Below, in pieces: positions 1 to 8,164 of a stretch of DNA of 50,247 nt (positions are counted from its first letter, which is position 1; each line of letters begins with the position of its first letter). A program made the translations under genes and the position numbers. The notes beneath the pieces were generated by a model. The model had not been told where the DNA came from. It worked only from the letters and a program-made list of their open reading frames with translations, and did no database searches. Location: positions 1 through 50,247 of the forward strand of contig NZ_QVTE01000014.1 of assembly GCF_003429095.1 (NCBI RefSeq), written 5' to 3'. The DNA is from Peribacillus saganii. Its GTDB lineage: Bacteria; Bacillota; Bacilli; Bacillales; DSM-1321.

Positions 1-157
1 AGAAAACAGGAGAAAACGTGAGATTTTCCTTTCTTCATTGAGGGAGGTTAGTTAAACAAGGAATTAGTTACCAATACCCTGAATTCTGATATATTGAGAT
101 AATCAAAAGATATCTTGACTTGTAAGGTAAGGAATTATACTTATGGAGGATTCTTTT

Positions 158-1207
158 ATGGAAATAGAGAAAATAAACAAGATCGTAAAGGAATTACGAG
201 AGAGAGACGCAAAGTTGCTTCTTAGTCATATTTTAAAGGAAATACATTATTTGAACGAGCAAGAGTATTCTGAGGAACAGTTTATTAAAGCTATGAAAAA
301 CGCATACAAAGCGGTTTTCGAGACTACTGAACAGCAGCAAAATAAAATAGAAGGACCCATCAAGGTTGTTCATATTCTGTTCGGGGATTCTGCTGCGGGA
401 TGTTTTAGACAAGTATTAAAGCAACTGGGAGCGTATAAAGACGAAAAGGTCATTTGTATTCGAGAAATGTTCTCTATCGCTCCAATCTGGAAATTTAATG
501 AAGAAGTTGGAAAGCAGTCCAGGTATAATTGGTTGCAAAATAACTTGTCTGATGAAGATGGAGAGTTCGATGAATTTAAGGAAAGCTTCAACAGAGCTGT
601 TAATCAAATTATGTCTATTAAAGAAGATATTCCTATTTATTTGTGGGCTGCTGAAAATGCTGAGGAGCAGACGGGACTTCGTTTTGTCGTGGATCTTTTA
701 AAGGAAAAAAATAATGATATTTTCGTTATGAACGCAACAAAGGGATTTATTGAACTATTTAGTAAAGGGAAACGGAAATATACGATTGCACATACTGGCG
801 AATTATCTCCAGATAATCTCCGAGCGATTTACGAAAAACAACGACAGGACCATTCCCCTCTAACCCAACATGAAAGGAATCAATATGAAAAGGAATGGCT
901 TTCTCTCACTAAAAAAATAGAAACATTAAGAATTTGGAGAAACGAAACTGTACAAAGTGTTCCTGAAAACTATTTTGACGACCTTATTATAAATAGAGCG
1001 AAAAAACTCCACGGTAAACGTAAAGCAAATGAATTTTTTAAATCATTAAGGTTAATTGGAGATGTCCTTGGTCATATACATTTAGACCAGTATATAAGCG
1101 ATACTTTCATAAACTATCGGTTACAAAAAATGATTGAAAATGGAATTTTTGAAATGGAAGGCAGTCTTGGGGCAATGAGATTATATAGTGTCCGTTTGAA
1201 ACAATAA
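158..1207 (+). CDS. DUF1835/DUF3658 domain protein
   Basis: Cytoplasmic protein of about 349 aa. After an N-terminal helical stretch of about 65 residues comes VVHILFGDSAAGCFRQVL, the signature opening of DUF1835, a family common in Bacillaceae with no established biochemical role. The C-terminal quarter (helical, ending in a short 'GSLGAMRLYSVRL' strand) fits the DUF3658 module that usually follows DUF1835. I chose the ATG at 158 because GGAGG at 145-149 lies 8 bases upstream; an in-frame ATG at 143 overlaps that ribosome binding site and has a poor one of its own. The gene stands alone and ends at a clear hairpin terminator (1293-1319). The function is unknown. The family call is fairly secure from the HILFGDS motif. 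Confidence 0.8.
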   Translation: MEIEKINKIVKELRERDAKLLLSHILKEIHYLNEQEYSEEQFIKAMKNAYKAVFETTEQQQNKIEGPIKVVHILFGDSAAGCFRQVLKQLGAYKDEKVICIREMFSIAPIWKFNEEVGKQSRYNWLQNNLSDEDGEFDEFKESFNRAVNQIMSIKEDIPIYLWAAENAEEQTGLRFVVDLLKEKNNDIFVMNATKGFIELFSKGKRKYTIAHTGELSPDNLRAIYEKQRQDHSPLTQHERNQYEKEWLSLTKKIETLRIWRNETVQSVPENYFDDLIINRAKKLHGKRKANEFFKSLRLIGDVLGHIHLDQYISDTFINYRLQKMIENGIFEMEGSLGAMRLYSVRLKQ

Positions 1208-1292
1208 TGGTATTTGGAATGGGATGGTAAAGGAAAGATTGTGAAAAATTGTTCTTAAACAAACGGGTGCTTTTGCAATTTAAGATAGAATT

Positions 1293-1319
1293 AAAGACTG
1301 CCAAATAGCAGTCTTTTTT
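1293..1319. terminator. Intrinsic terminator, probably bidirectional
   Basis: A perfect 9-bp stem (AAAGACTGC / GCAGTCTTT) with a 6-base loop is followed by a T run on the plus strand. It lies between the convergent DUF1835 gene and the frameshifted lipoprotein gene and could serve both. Confidence 0.8.
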
Positions 1320-1322
1320 CGG

Positions 1323-2253
1323 TTAGTCGGTCAGATTATCCCAGGTTGTACCGTTGTCCTCTGTTTGAAGGACTTCATTATTGTGTGTAACAAGCGTAAT
1401 TTCTTCCCTGTTTTTAGGGTTGGATGCGATAAACATAACTGGATTTTTATCATTAATTTCAGTTGGAATATCGATCTTTACGTCTTTTTGATTAGTTAAA
1501 TCTTGTTTATGTAGCTCAATGGAACCTGACTTTAATGAAGAATACAGCAAAGAATTTTCCTGGAACTCTAACGCCGTAATTTGATTTTCGTTAGAAGAAA
1601 GCTTAAACGTCTCCCCGTAATCATCGGATAGGAATAAACCATTACTTGAAGCGATACCCACTATATTAGGTTTATCAGGATGCGCCGCAATCCCGTAAAT
1701 GGAATCGCCCTCAAAACCTAACATCTTGCTTTCTCTCCAGCTCTTTCCTTCATCTTCGGTAAAAAATAGACCTGATGATTTAAGCTGTGAATTAGGCTGT
1801 TCATTCAGTGCATAAATAACCTTACTGTTATAACTGGCAGCTAAGTAATGAAAGTCTGTTTCGCCGTACAAGGTAAGCTTTTTAAATGATTTACCTTCAT
1901 CTGTGCTTTTAATCAGACCCAATGGATTCTCTAAGTTAGAGCCTTGCTCCAGGGTGACCGCTGGAATAGAATCCTTCCTTTGTTGGCTGAAAACCCATAT
2001 AATCGTGTTTTTCATTGCTTGATGTGTACCACTTCTCTTTCGAGTATTTTACCAAGCCAAAATGCGTTGCAAAGTAGATGTCATTTTGATTTCCAGCGTA
2101 GCCCATCCCGTGTAGATGTTCCAGCTCCACTTCCTTTGTTTCTTCGTACATTGGTGTGCTGTCAGATTTGTTTTGTGTTGCCTCTTCACCCGCGCACCCC
2201 GTTAGGAAAAGACTTACTAAAGCAGAAGTTAATAACCATTTTAAGAATTTCAT
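1323..2253 (-). pseudogene. Frameshifted F510_1955-type BNR/sialidase-like lipoprotein
   Basis: Two minus-strand frames together read as one secreted protein of about 310 aa. The first (start 2253, good GGAGG site) opens with a lipoprotein signal: Lys, hydrophobic core, then the lipobox FLTGC. It then carries the ELEHLHGMGYAG segment typical of this family. The second frame continues with BNR/Asp-box-like repeats (STDEGKSF, TEDEGKSW, SDDYGETF, TEDNGTTW) to a stop at 1323. The join falls near 1940-1955: the upstream frame ends GHPGARL-stop, and the downstream frame resumes in sense as GSNLENPLGLIKS. One base is therefore gained or lost. The gene belongs to the same minus-strand group as the TVP38-like protein and the response regulator. 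It is either a pseudogene or a sequencing/assembly error. The family is usually called a glycosylhydrolase, but catalytic activity is not established. Confidence 0.75.
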
Positions 2254-2272
2254 TTTTACCTCCGAGGATTGT

Positions 2273-2830
2273 TTACTTCGACTGATTTCTTTTTCTTACG
2301 ATATAAAAGATGATAAAGATAACAAAAGCTATAACAGCAAGTATAATATTTTCGCTCATTGTGGATTCCAGTACATGTTGGACTGAATAAGCTTCAATCA
2401 ATAGCGCAGGAAGCTTCCCAAGGGAACTGGCAATAAAGCAAAGCGTTATGCTTGTCTTACTTAAAGCTGCCGCCAGGTTAATCATGCCAGAGGGAATAAA
2501 GGGAAGAATTCTCAGCATTAAAATGATGAAAAATGCATCTTTACCATGTGTGTGTTGAAGCTTCACGAGCCATTTATTTTTGTTTAATATTCTAGGATTT
2601 AACCGCTGAATGCCTTTTCGGTACAGCCAAAAACTGACCAAAGCTCCTATACACTCTCCAAGAAAAGAAATAACAAGTCCTGTCCCAAACCCAAATACTG
2701 TGATATTAGCAGCCGTGATGAAAACACTTGGGATAACTCCAGCGACACTTATGACAACATTGAGTAAAATGCTAATAAAAATGGCAAAGGGTCCGCTAGT
2801 AGTTAACCAATCAACAATGACCGAACTCAT
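2273..2830 (-). CDS. TVP38/TMEM64 family membrane protein
   Basis: Integral membrane protein of 185 aa with the VTT (SNARE-associated/DedA-related) domain. The sequence shows GLVISFLGECIGALVSFWLYRKG followed by the RxLPFIPSGMINLAAA block, which is the family hallmark (Arg plus Pro-rich re-entrant motif). Several hydrophobic helices and a Lys/Arg-rich C-terminus are visible. Members are implicated in lipid scrambling or transport and membrane homeostasis, but the substrate here is unknown. Its ATG overlaps the stop of the upstream response regulator by four bases (ATGA at 2827-2830). Translation is probably coupled, and the two are one transcription unit. Confidence 0.85.
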   Translation of the reverse strand: MSSVIVDWLTTSGPFAIFISILLNVVISVAGVIPSVFITAANITVFGFGTGLVISFLGECIGALVSFWLYRKGIQRLNPRILNKNKWLVKLQHTHGKDAFFIILMLRILPFIPSGMINLAAALSKTSITLCFIASSLGKLPALLIEAYSVQHVLESTMSENIILAVIAFVIFIIFYIVRKRNQSK

Positions 2831-3513
2831 GATGACTCTTCAGAGCTCCATTTATAGCCAACACCCCAAACGGTTTTCAGGTGCTGATCAATTGGGAAGC
2901 CTGCATGGCGCAGTTTTTCCCTGATGTTTCTAATATGAGAATCAATGGTTCGATCTTCGGTTTCTGTGCTAACACTCCAAAGGGTTGATAAAAGAAATTC
3001 CCTTGAATAGACCTTGTTAGGCGATTGCAATAAAAGCCCCAGGAGAGAAAATGCCTTTGGTGTAAACGGAATAGGCTCGTCTTTATAAAAGGCTTCAAAT
3101 GCCGATTCATCCAAAGATAGACCTTTGAACGAAAGATTATTTTTGGGGATATTATTAGTACGGCGTAAAAGTGCTTCCATTCTGGCAAGTAACACCTCCT
3201 CGTTAAAGGGTTTAGTCACATAATCGTCTGCTCCTTTTTTCAATCCCTTAACCATTTCCTCATCTGCGCTTCTTGCGGTCAGCATGATGATTGGAACACC
3301 CGAGAATTGCCTTATCCTTTCGCATGTTTCCCATCCATCCATTTCTGGCATCATGACATCAAGGATCACTAAGTCAGCCTCTTCTTTTCGTAAGAATGAA
3401 AGGGTATCCGAACCTGAATTCTTTTTAATGCACGAAAAGCCATGCGGTGCTAAATATAATTCTAATAGGTCGAGCATACGCATTTCATCATCCACTAACA
3501 GCACTTTCTTCAT
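2827..3513 (-). CDS. OmpR-family response regulator (orphan)
   Basis: DNA-binding response regulator of 228 aa. The receiver domain starts KKVLLVDDE, with the phospho-acceptor Asp52 in LVILDVMMPEMDG, the Thr switch in PIIMLTA and the conserved Lys in YVTKPF. The C-terminal winged helix shows the usual RTIDSHIRNIREKL recognition-helix region and a GVGYKW ending. The start at 3513 has AAGGAG upstream. It overlaps by four bases the last codons of what appears to be its former sensor kinase, of which only a stub remains (3510-3572). The regulator therefore looks orphaned. It drives, and is co-transcribed with, the TVP38-like gene. The neighbours suggest metal or envelope stress, but the signal cannot be read from sequence. 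Confidence 0.9.
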   Translation of the reverse strand: MKKVLLVDDEMRMLDLLELYLAPHGFSCIKKNSGSDTLSFLRKEEADLVILDVMMPEMDGWETCERIRQFSGVPIIMLTARSADEEMVKGLKKGADDYVTKPFNEEVLLARMEALLRRTNNIPKNNLSFKGLSLDESAFEAFYKDEPIPFTPKAFSLLGLLLQSPNKVYSREFLLSTLWSVSTETEDRTIDSHIRNIREKLRHAGFPIDQHLKTVWGVGYKWSSEESS

Positions 3514-3572
3514 GAGTAATTCTCCTTAAATACAATGGTAAAACGGGTCCCGCGGTCAGCGTTTTCAAACCG
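3510..3572 (-). pseudogene. C-terminal stub of a sensor histidine kinase
   Basis: Directly upstream of, and overlapping ATGA with, the response regulator is a short open stretch ending ADRGTRFTIVFKENYS-stop. This has the shape of the last strand of a HATPase_c domain (consensus G-x-G-[ST]-x-F-x-[IV]). The reading frame closes upstream at a TAA (3573-3575), and no other kinase sequence precedes it. I infer that most of the kinase gene was deleted, leaving the translationally coupled tail. The stretch is only about 20 codons, so chance resemblance is possible; its position and frame make it more convincing. Confidence 0.5.
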
Positions 3573-3640
3573 TTATCACCTTTCTTGGTTATTGCTTAAT
3601 TGTAACGAATAATTGTGGAGAAAGTTTGCAGAAGAAACGA

Positions 3641-3670
3641 ATCAAAAAGATCGGGTGCACATTGCACCCG
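3641..3670 (-). terminator. Intrinsic terminator after the SpoIIP-type gene
   Basis: An 8-bp GC-rich stem (CGGGTGCA / TGCACCCG, 3652-3670) is followed on the minus strand by ATCTTTTT. It lies a few bases past the stop of the 3673-4662 gene. Confidence 0.8.
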
Positions 3671-3672
3671 AA

Positions 3673-4662
3673 TTAGTACTGACTTACCATATGGGCTAAA
3701 GCGTCAGCTGTACGGTACAGCTCGTCTAACTTGTTATCAACCCCGCCAATTTCAACAATGACACTTTTAGGCGATAGGTCTTGATTATAGACTCCATTCC
3801 CCTGGGTGTTATCCTTTAATAAGACTCCTTTTGACAGACCAGGATAATTTGCAACCAATAACCTATGAAGGGTATTAGCAAATTCCAAGTTAGCTTGATA
3901 GTTTGGATGACCAGTTCCAACAACAAATAAGATTTGCGCATAGGCTTTTCCGTTAATAACAGCAGTGGTATTTTCTTTTCGAAGTGCATCTCGATGGATA
4001 TCAAAGAAAATTTCCGCGTGATGGTTCTTCTTTTTTTCCTCTAACACTAATTGTCTCGACATATCGTATGAATGACCAAAATCCAAATTCATCTCATTTA
4101 ACATAGTGATGATATCAGCATCACTAACATTATTTCTTATTCCATAATGTTTAAGAGCTTTTCCTAAACGTTCACCAACTAAACTTACATTGAAGGCGGA
4201 ATGATAAGCCATTTCAGGTTTAGTGGCATTAGAAAAGTACGGCAGAAAGGATTCACGGTTATGAGAAAAATAGATGAAAGCCTCTTTATTTCCAACGTTC
4301 TTTTTCGGGGATTTCATGTTGATGTTGGGCTCTTTCATTCTACTTCTAATATCTGTAATTTCTTTGTGTTTAAGGCTACTATCCTTTGAAATAGCGTATG
4401 GATCAGGGGTTACTTCAACACCTGCTTCTTCACTTGATTGGCTGGGTAATTCGATGTTAGCATTGCCTGTATCATTACGATTTACACTAGCATTCTTTTG
4501 TTCTAGTACATGCTTTGTGTTAGAAACTTCCCTGGGTTGAATATCTCTGTCCTTTGACATAAACAAAAATATAAACAGTAGCCAAAGGATAAATAAGATA
4601 ATACAAAACAGTAATAATCGTATGATGATTTTCCGCTTACTTTTCTTTTCGTTGCTGTTCAT
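3673..4662 (-). CDS. SpoIIP-family membrane-anchored peptidoglycan hydrolase
   Basis: Single-pass membrane protein of about 329 aa. A basic N-terminus and one strong hydrophobic helix (roughly residues 15-37) are followed by a low-complexity linker and a C-terminal SpoIIP-type amidase/endopeptidase domain. Family landmarks are AFIYFSHNRESFLP, the metal-site-like FFDIHRDALRK, and GTGHPNYQANLEFA. SpoIIP works at the cell-wall face of the septum during engulfment. At position one of the usual HTHxxES motif, Phe-Ser replaces His-Thr, so the first His is missing while the second (SHN) remains. I chose the ATG at 4662, with GAGGA upstream, rather than a longer frame that runs through the terminator and the copper-protein gene. 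It is shorter than classical SpoIIP (about 400 aa) and may be a paralogue. Confidence 0.75.
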   Translation of the reverse strand: MNSNEKKSKRKIIIRLLLFCIILFILWLLFIFLFMSKDRDIQPREVSNTKHVLEQKNASVNRNDTGNANIELPSQSSEEAGVEVTPDPYAISKDSSLKHKEITDIRSRMKEPNINMKSPKKNVGNKEAFIYFSHNRESFLPYFSNATKPEMAYHSAFNVSLVGERLGKALKHYGIRNNVSDADIITMLNEMNLDFGHSYDMSRQLVLEEKKKNHHAEIFFDIHRDALRKENTTAVINGKAYAQILFVVGTGHPNYQANLEFANTLHRLLVANYPGLSKGVLLKDNTQGNGVYNQDLSPKSVIVEIGGVDNKLDELYRTADALAHMVSQY

Positions 4663-4740
4663 AGTTTCCTCACAGTTTGTAAATTCTTCATCATTGTAAT
4701 TTGTTACATTGGAACATACAAGAAATAATTCCCGATCATA

Positions 4741-4772
4741 CAAAAAGGCTACTATCGTTATGAATAGTAGCC
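4741..4772 (-). terminator. Intrinsic terminator after the copper-binding protein
   Basis: A perfect 9-bp stem (GGCTACTAT / ATAGTAGCC, 4747-4772) with an 8-base loop is followed by TTTTTTG on the minus strand. Confidence 0.85.
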
Positions 4773-4787
4773 CTGATAGTTTCAATC

Positions 4788-5117
4788 TTAAGCAGCCATC
4801 TTGCGGCACATTTCTGCACATCTAAAGCATGACTCAGCACATTTTTGGCAATGATCGTGGTCATGTTTTTTGCATTCGTTCCCGCATGCTTCACAAATGT
4901 CTGCACACAGCTTGCAGATTTGTTTAGCAAATGGGCTATTTGTTTGCATGGCTTTTACGGCAAAAACACACATATCCGTACATTCTCTATCTAAGCGAAT
5001 GCATTCTGCCATCATTTGTACATGGTCCTCTTTTAAACAGGCATCGAAGCAAACATTACAAGCTTCCATACATTCTAAACAAGCTCGGATACATTCTTCA
5101 TATTGTTGCTGGGTCAT
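4788..5117 (-). CDS. Four-helix bundle copper-binding protein
   Basis: Small cytosolic protein of 109 aa very rich in Cys (15 or more), arranged as CxxxC pairs along predicted helices (CIRACLECMEACNVCFDAC, then CKLCADICEACGNEC). A His-rich HDHDHC hairpin precedes the last helix. This is the DUF326 / copper storage protein (Csp3-like) pattern, in which Cys thiolates line the inside of a four-helix bundle and bind many Cu(I) ions. A strong AAGGAGG site precedes the ATG and a terminator follows, so it is monocistronic. It sits among a cupredoxin pseudogene, an orphan regulator and a BNR lipoprotein, which supports a copper theme. It is intact, unlike several neighbours. Confidence 0.9.
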   Translation of the reverse strand: MTQQQYEECIRACLECMEACNVCFDACLKEDHVQMMAECIRLDRECTDMCVFAVKAMQTNSPFAKQICKLCADICEACGNECKKHDHDHCQKCAESCFRCAEMCRKMAA

Positions 5118-5226
5118 TTAATATCCTCCTTATAAAGAGATTTCATTTTCCTTCTACCCAGACTGTTTTAAAAAAAACGGAATAAACAAAACTCCTTAGA
5201 ATCTGCACATTTTAAATAAAGTTACA

Positions 5227-5742
5227 TCACTTCATGGAATTGTGATCAAAACGATAAAATATAACCATATTTTGAACGTGCCAAAATTCGATGGACTGGT
5301 TCCGTTTTTTATCCACATAACCTAAGATGTTTACTCCCTGTTCTGAGCGTAAGTAGGAGTTTTTGCCGTATGCGGATTTGACTTTCTTAACGGAGTCTCC
5401 AACCTTTATTCCTTTTGAGGTAGCTACATCTCGACCAACAATGAACCGTACGATTTCCCCGTACTTATTTACTGCAATTTCAATATCGCTGTCTATTTTA
5501 AAATACTTATGATTTTCATTATTAGCGCTCTCAAGTAGCTCTTCTCCATATTTATCTAGAAATTTCTTATCGTTAATATTATCAAAGAGATTCATCCCGT
5601 TAATGTTTTCTCCCTTTAGTTCAGTACTCGCTGTAAATGTATGATGATATGAACGCGGTAAGTTATGTTTTATCAATAAGAAAAAAACACCAGTAAGTAG
5701 CAGTGAGAGGATGATTATAATAAGTCCTATTTTTTTAAGCAT
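5227..5742 (-). CDS. Membrane-anchored hypothetical protein
   Basis: Protein of 171 aa with an N-terminal hydrophobic helix (about residues 5-24) and an extracytoplasmic remainder. The segment GIKVGDSVKKVKSAYGKNSY matches a motif I associate with several small secreted or anchored Firmicute proteins (GI.xGDSxxxVxxxYG), which probably form a beta-rich fold. The gene has a good CTGGAGG site. I cannot name a function. It is divergent from the broken cupredoxin gene, with about 75 bases between the two starts, so regulatory DNA for both lies in that gap. Confidence 0.7.
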   Translation of the reverse strand: MLKKIGLIIIILSLLLTGVFFLLIKHNLPRSYHHTFTASTELKGENINGMNLFDNINDKKFLDKYGEELLESANNENHKYFKIDSDIEIAVNKYGEIVRFIVGRDVATSKGIKVGDSVKKVKSAYGKNSYLRSEQGVNILGYVDKKRNQSIEFWHVQNMVIFYRFDHNSMK

Positions 5743-5818
5743 TTAAGTCCTCCAGAGATCGTTGTTAAAAGCATGTACCATTTTTATGCTGCATAAGAAT
5801 GAACTAAGGGGTGATCTT

Positions 5819-6691
5819 ATGAATAGTTTTTCTTACTACTTTTTAGGTACATTATTATTGCAAGCTATTTTAATTTGTTTAAAAGGTTCTAAATTTAAAA
5901 GTAAAATCCCTCACATGAGTGGGATGATATTATCTATGACTTTTTCGATGACCACAGGCTTAACAGCAGGTGTGCTATTTGGTTCAATGTATCAGGAGAG
6001 CCTGTTTTATTCAACTTTTTTATCTATGACATTGGGCATTACAGGAGGTGTGCTTATTGGTATCCGTTTCGGCTTTCTTTCGGCAATTTAAGGGATGATG
6101 AGTGGTTTAATGGCTGGGATGATGGGAGCAATGCTGGGTGAGATGATAAATCTAGCGCAATAAAATATCATTTTATGCATCCTTCTTACAATTTCTTTAT
6201 CCCTATTAATTTTGTTCTACATTCAGACAACTGATTCATCTGGCAAGGAAACAATTAATTTGTTTTGGTTTGTTAAGCCATTGCTAGTTGTTGCAGCGTT
6301 TGGCTCATATTTGCTATTTGGATTTTCTTTAAGTAAAAACGTTAATGCAACAAAAGAAGAGATGAGCGGTCATGAGCATCATATGAAATCAAATAGCATC
6401 CAGATTGAGACCATCGGTACTAAGTACAAACCATCAAATATCACCGTTAAAAGTGGAGAGAATGTATCATTGATTCTAAATAACATGGATTCTGTTGAAC
6501 ATGATCTCGAAATAAAAGATGCAAGCATTAAAAGTGTAAAGACGAACTCACCATTACATGTACACGCGATGCCCAATAGCAAAAATACTATACAATTTAC
6601 ACCGCTAAAAGCTGGGATATACGAATTTTATTGCACAATTCCAGGACACAAGGAAGCGGGGATGATCGGTGTTATGAAAGTAACAAAGTAA
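5819..6691 (+). pseudogene. Membrane cupredoxin gene with two in-frame TAA codons
   Basis: One continuous reading frame of about 290 codons is interrupted by TAA at 6089-6091 and 6161-6163. Segment 1 (start 5819, AAGGGGTG site) is a polytopic membrane part. Between the stops is a Met-rich stretch, MMSGLMAGMMGAMLGEM. Segment 3, with no ribosome site of its own, adds two more hydrophobic helices and a periplasm-type cupredoxin domain. The type 1 copper ligands are all present: His in VEHDLEI, then Cys, His and Met in FYCTIPGHKEAGMIGVM. All three segments stay in the same frame and read sensibly, so these look like two nonsense mutations in an ancestral membrane-tethered copper protein. Segment 1 alone could still make a 90-aa membrane peptide. 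An alternative is that the segments are separate genes, but segment 3 lacks a start region. Confidence 0.75.
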
Positions 6692-7062
6692 AAGACAGTT
6701 TTTGAAGCAGGTTAGTCTCCCTGTTTCTAAATTTAAATGCTTCATTTTGCAACTATTATATATAAGACTTACTTGCTTCTTTAAAAAGTATAGGTTGTTT
6801 ATCATAAATGAAACAAGGTATGGGAATTATTTACCGCGATTTAAAGGGATTTGTTTTTTCTTTTTCAATCATTGTTTAAAAAGGAGTCGGTTCTCTTGGA
6901 ATAGTATTTCAAACCAGACGGTATTTGGTGATAGAGGTCAATCAGTTATTCAGCAATCATTATTTTTTTTGCTTAATGCAACGACCTAGAACCGTTATGA
7001 CTTGTTCTACTTGTTCACATCTCTTCATAAGTTGGATTAGTAGCAAACAAGGAGGGGTTTGG
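6692..7062. other. AT-rich gap, no gene recognised
   Basis: About 370 bases between the cupredoxin pseudogene and the 7063 gene. It contains open frames of low-complexity Phe/Leu-rich composition that do not look coding, and no clear terminator or operator. Confidence 0.5.
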
Positions 7063-7788
7063 ATGTATATTCGTAAATTCGGGAATGGTTCTTCTCGCTC
7101 TGCTGTGGAATGGGTCAAGGCGAATCTTAAGTTTATAGGGAATATCACTAGCTTTGAAGTCTATCAATATGAAGATGATATGCCAATTAAGTATAAGAAA
7201 GTGCCTGATATTTATGTAATTAATGATAATAGAGAAGACACCGAGAAAAGCTATCATCTTATCCTACGCGATGACGATGCAGAAAGGGAAACATGGCTAG
7301 GGGGCTGTAATTGCGGTTATGGAGGAACAGGACCTAGTGCCACAAAAGAAATCCTTCAAATTGCAGGCATTAAGATGGACTATAATGTCATCTCAGAAGA
7401 AAGCATTGTCAAGAGATATAATTTAATCCCTCATCATGATTTAAACATCATTGTCTTAAAACCTCTTGATAGAATGCATTACCGAAAAGAGGAACGATTG
7501 GTAGTAAGGCTGCAATTTGAAGAAGCCCATGAAAAATGGGAAACCAAAAAGATGCTTGAAGTATTGGGGAATTTTCAGCCACTAAGAGGTGAAAGTACAT
7601 CTATTCTAGAGGCGACTTATTTTGCTGAACTTCCTTATTCAACTGAGCATGAGTGGCATGAATATGCTACAAATAATGGGCTAGTGTTAAGTAAACCTTT
7701 TCAAGGCTTAGGTAATGATACCTTAACCAGTATTATTGAAAACATCGGATATAAATTCAATGTACGATTAGACATCAAAGAGCTGTAA
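7063..7788 (+). CDS. Hypothetical protein with a GGCNCGYGGTGP motif
   Basis: Soluble protein of about 241 aa that I do not recognise. Visible features are no signal or membrane helix, a Cys/Gly-rich loop WLGGCNCGYGGTGPSATKEIL near residue 85-105 that could bind a nucleotide or metal, and a second half with mixed alpha/beta composition ending in DIKEL. The ATG at 7063 follows GGAGGGG, so I prefer it over an upstream extension with poor composition. It is upstream of the frameshifted ParB-like gene and the CBASS operon, on the same strand but separated by a terminator, so it may be cargo of the same accessory region. No function is proposed. Confidence 0.65.
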   Translation: MYIRKFGNGSSRSAVEWVKANLKFIGNITSFEVYQYEDDMPIKYKKVPDIYVINDNREDTEKSYHLILRDDDAERETWLGGCNCGYGGTGPSATKEILQIAGIKMDYNVISEESIVKRYNLIPHHDLNIIVLKPLDRMHYRKEERLVVRLQFEEAHEKWETKKMLEVLGNFQPLRGESTSILEATYFAELPYSTEHEWHEYATNNGLVLSKPFQGLGNDTLTSIIENIGYKFNVRLDIKEL

Positions 7789-7932
7789 GGAAAAGAGAAA
7801 ATGACTAATAAAGAATAGAAAAGCCAGGAGGAGAACTTTGAAATAATTTGAGAGGCAACAAGCGAGGATATTGAAGTGACTCCCGAAACCTAGTTATGAT
7901 AGCAAATTCTTTTTGATAATCCTGCTGAATTA

Positions 7933-7956
7933 AGCTGCCATAAGGCGGCTTTTTCT
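7933..7956 (+). terminator. Intrinsic terminator candidate
   Basis: A 7-bp stem (AGCTGCC / GGCGGCT, one G-T pair) with an ATAA loop and a TTTTTC tail, about 145 bases past the 7063 gene. The rest of the 7789-8164 gap shows nothing else I can support. Confidence 0.65.
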
Positions 7957-8164
7957 TGTTGCACTGACAGCATGTCAGTTGATGAAGAGTTAGAATCATA
8001 TTCTTTTTATCCAGTTAAAGGTTCCTAATAAGTGTGTATTTATTTCTAATAATGTTATCCGTATGTTCAAGTATTGATTAGGACGTTTTTCATCTATACG
8101 GCGGTCAATACACAATGAATAATCGTAACCTTCATTCATATATATTCACAAAGGAGGAATATAG

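Noticed and set aside
4663..4821. N-terminal extension of the SpoIIP-type frame
   Set aside because: It passes through the copper-protein terminator and gene; the ATG at 4662 has a good GAGGA site and a proper anchor helix follows.
6702..6989. Plus-strand 95-codon frame after the cupredoxin pseudogene
   Set aside because: Phe/Arg/Leu-rich low-complexity composition without a ribosome site; looks like chance in AT-rich DNA.
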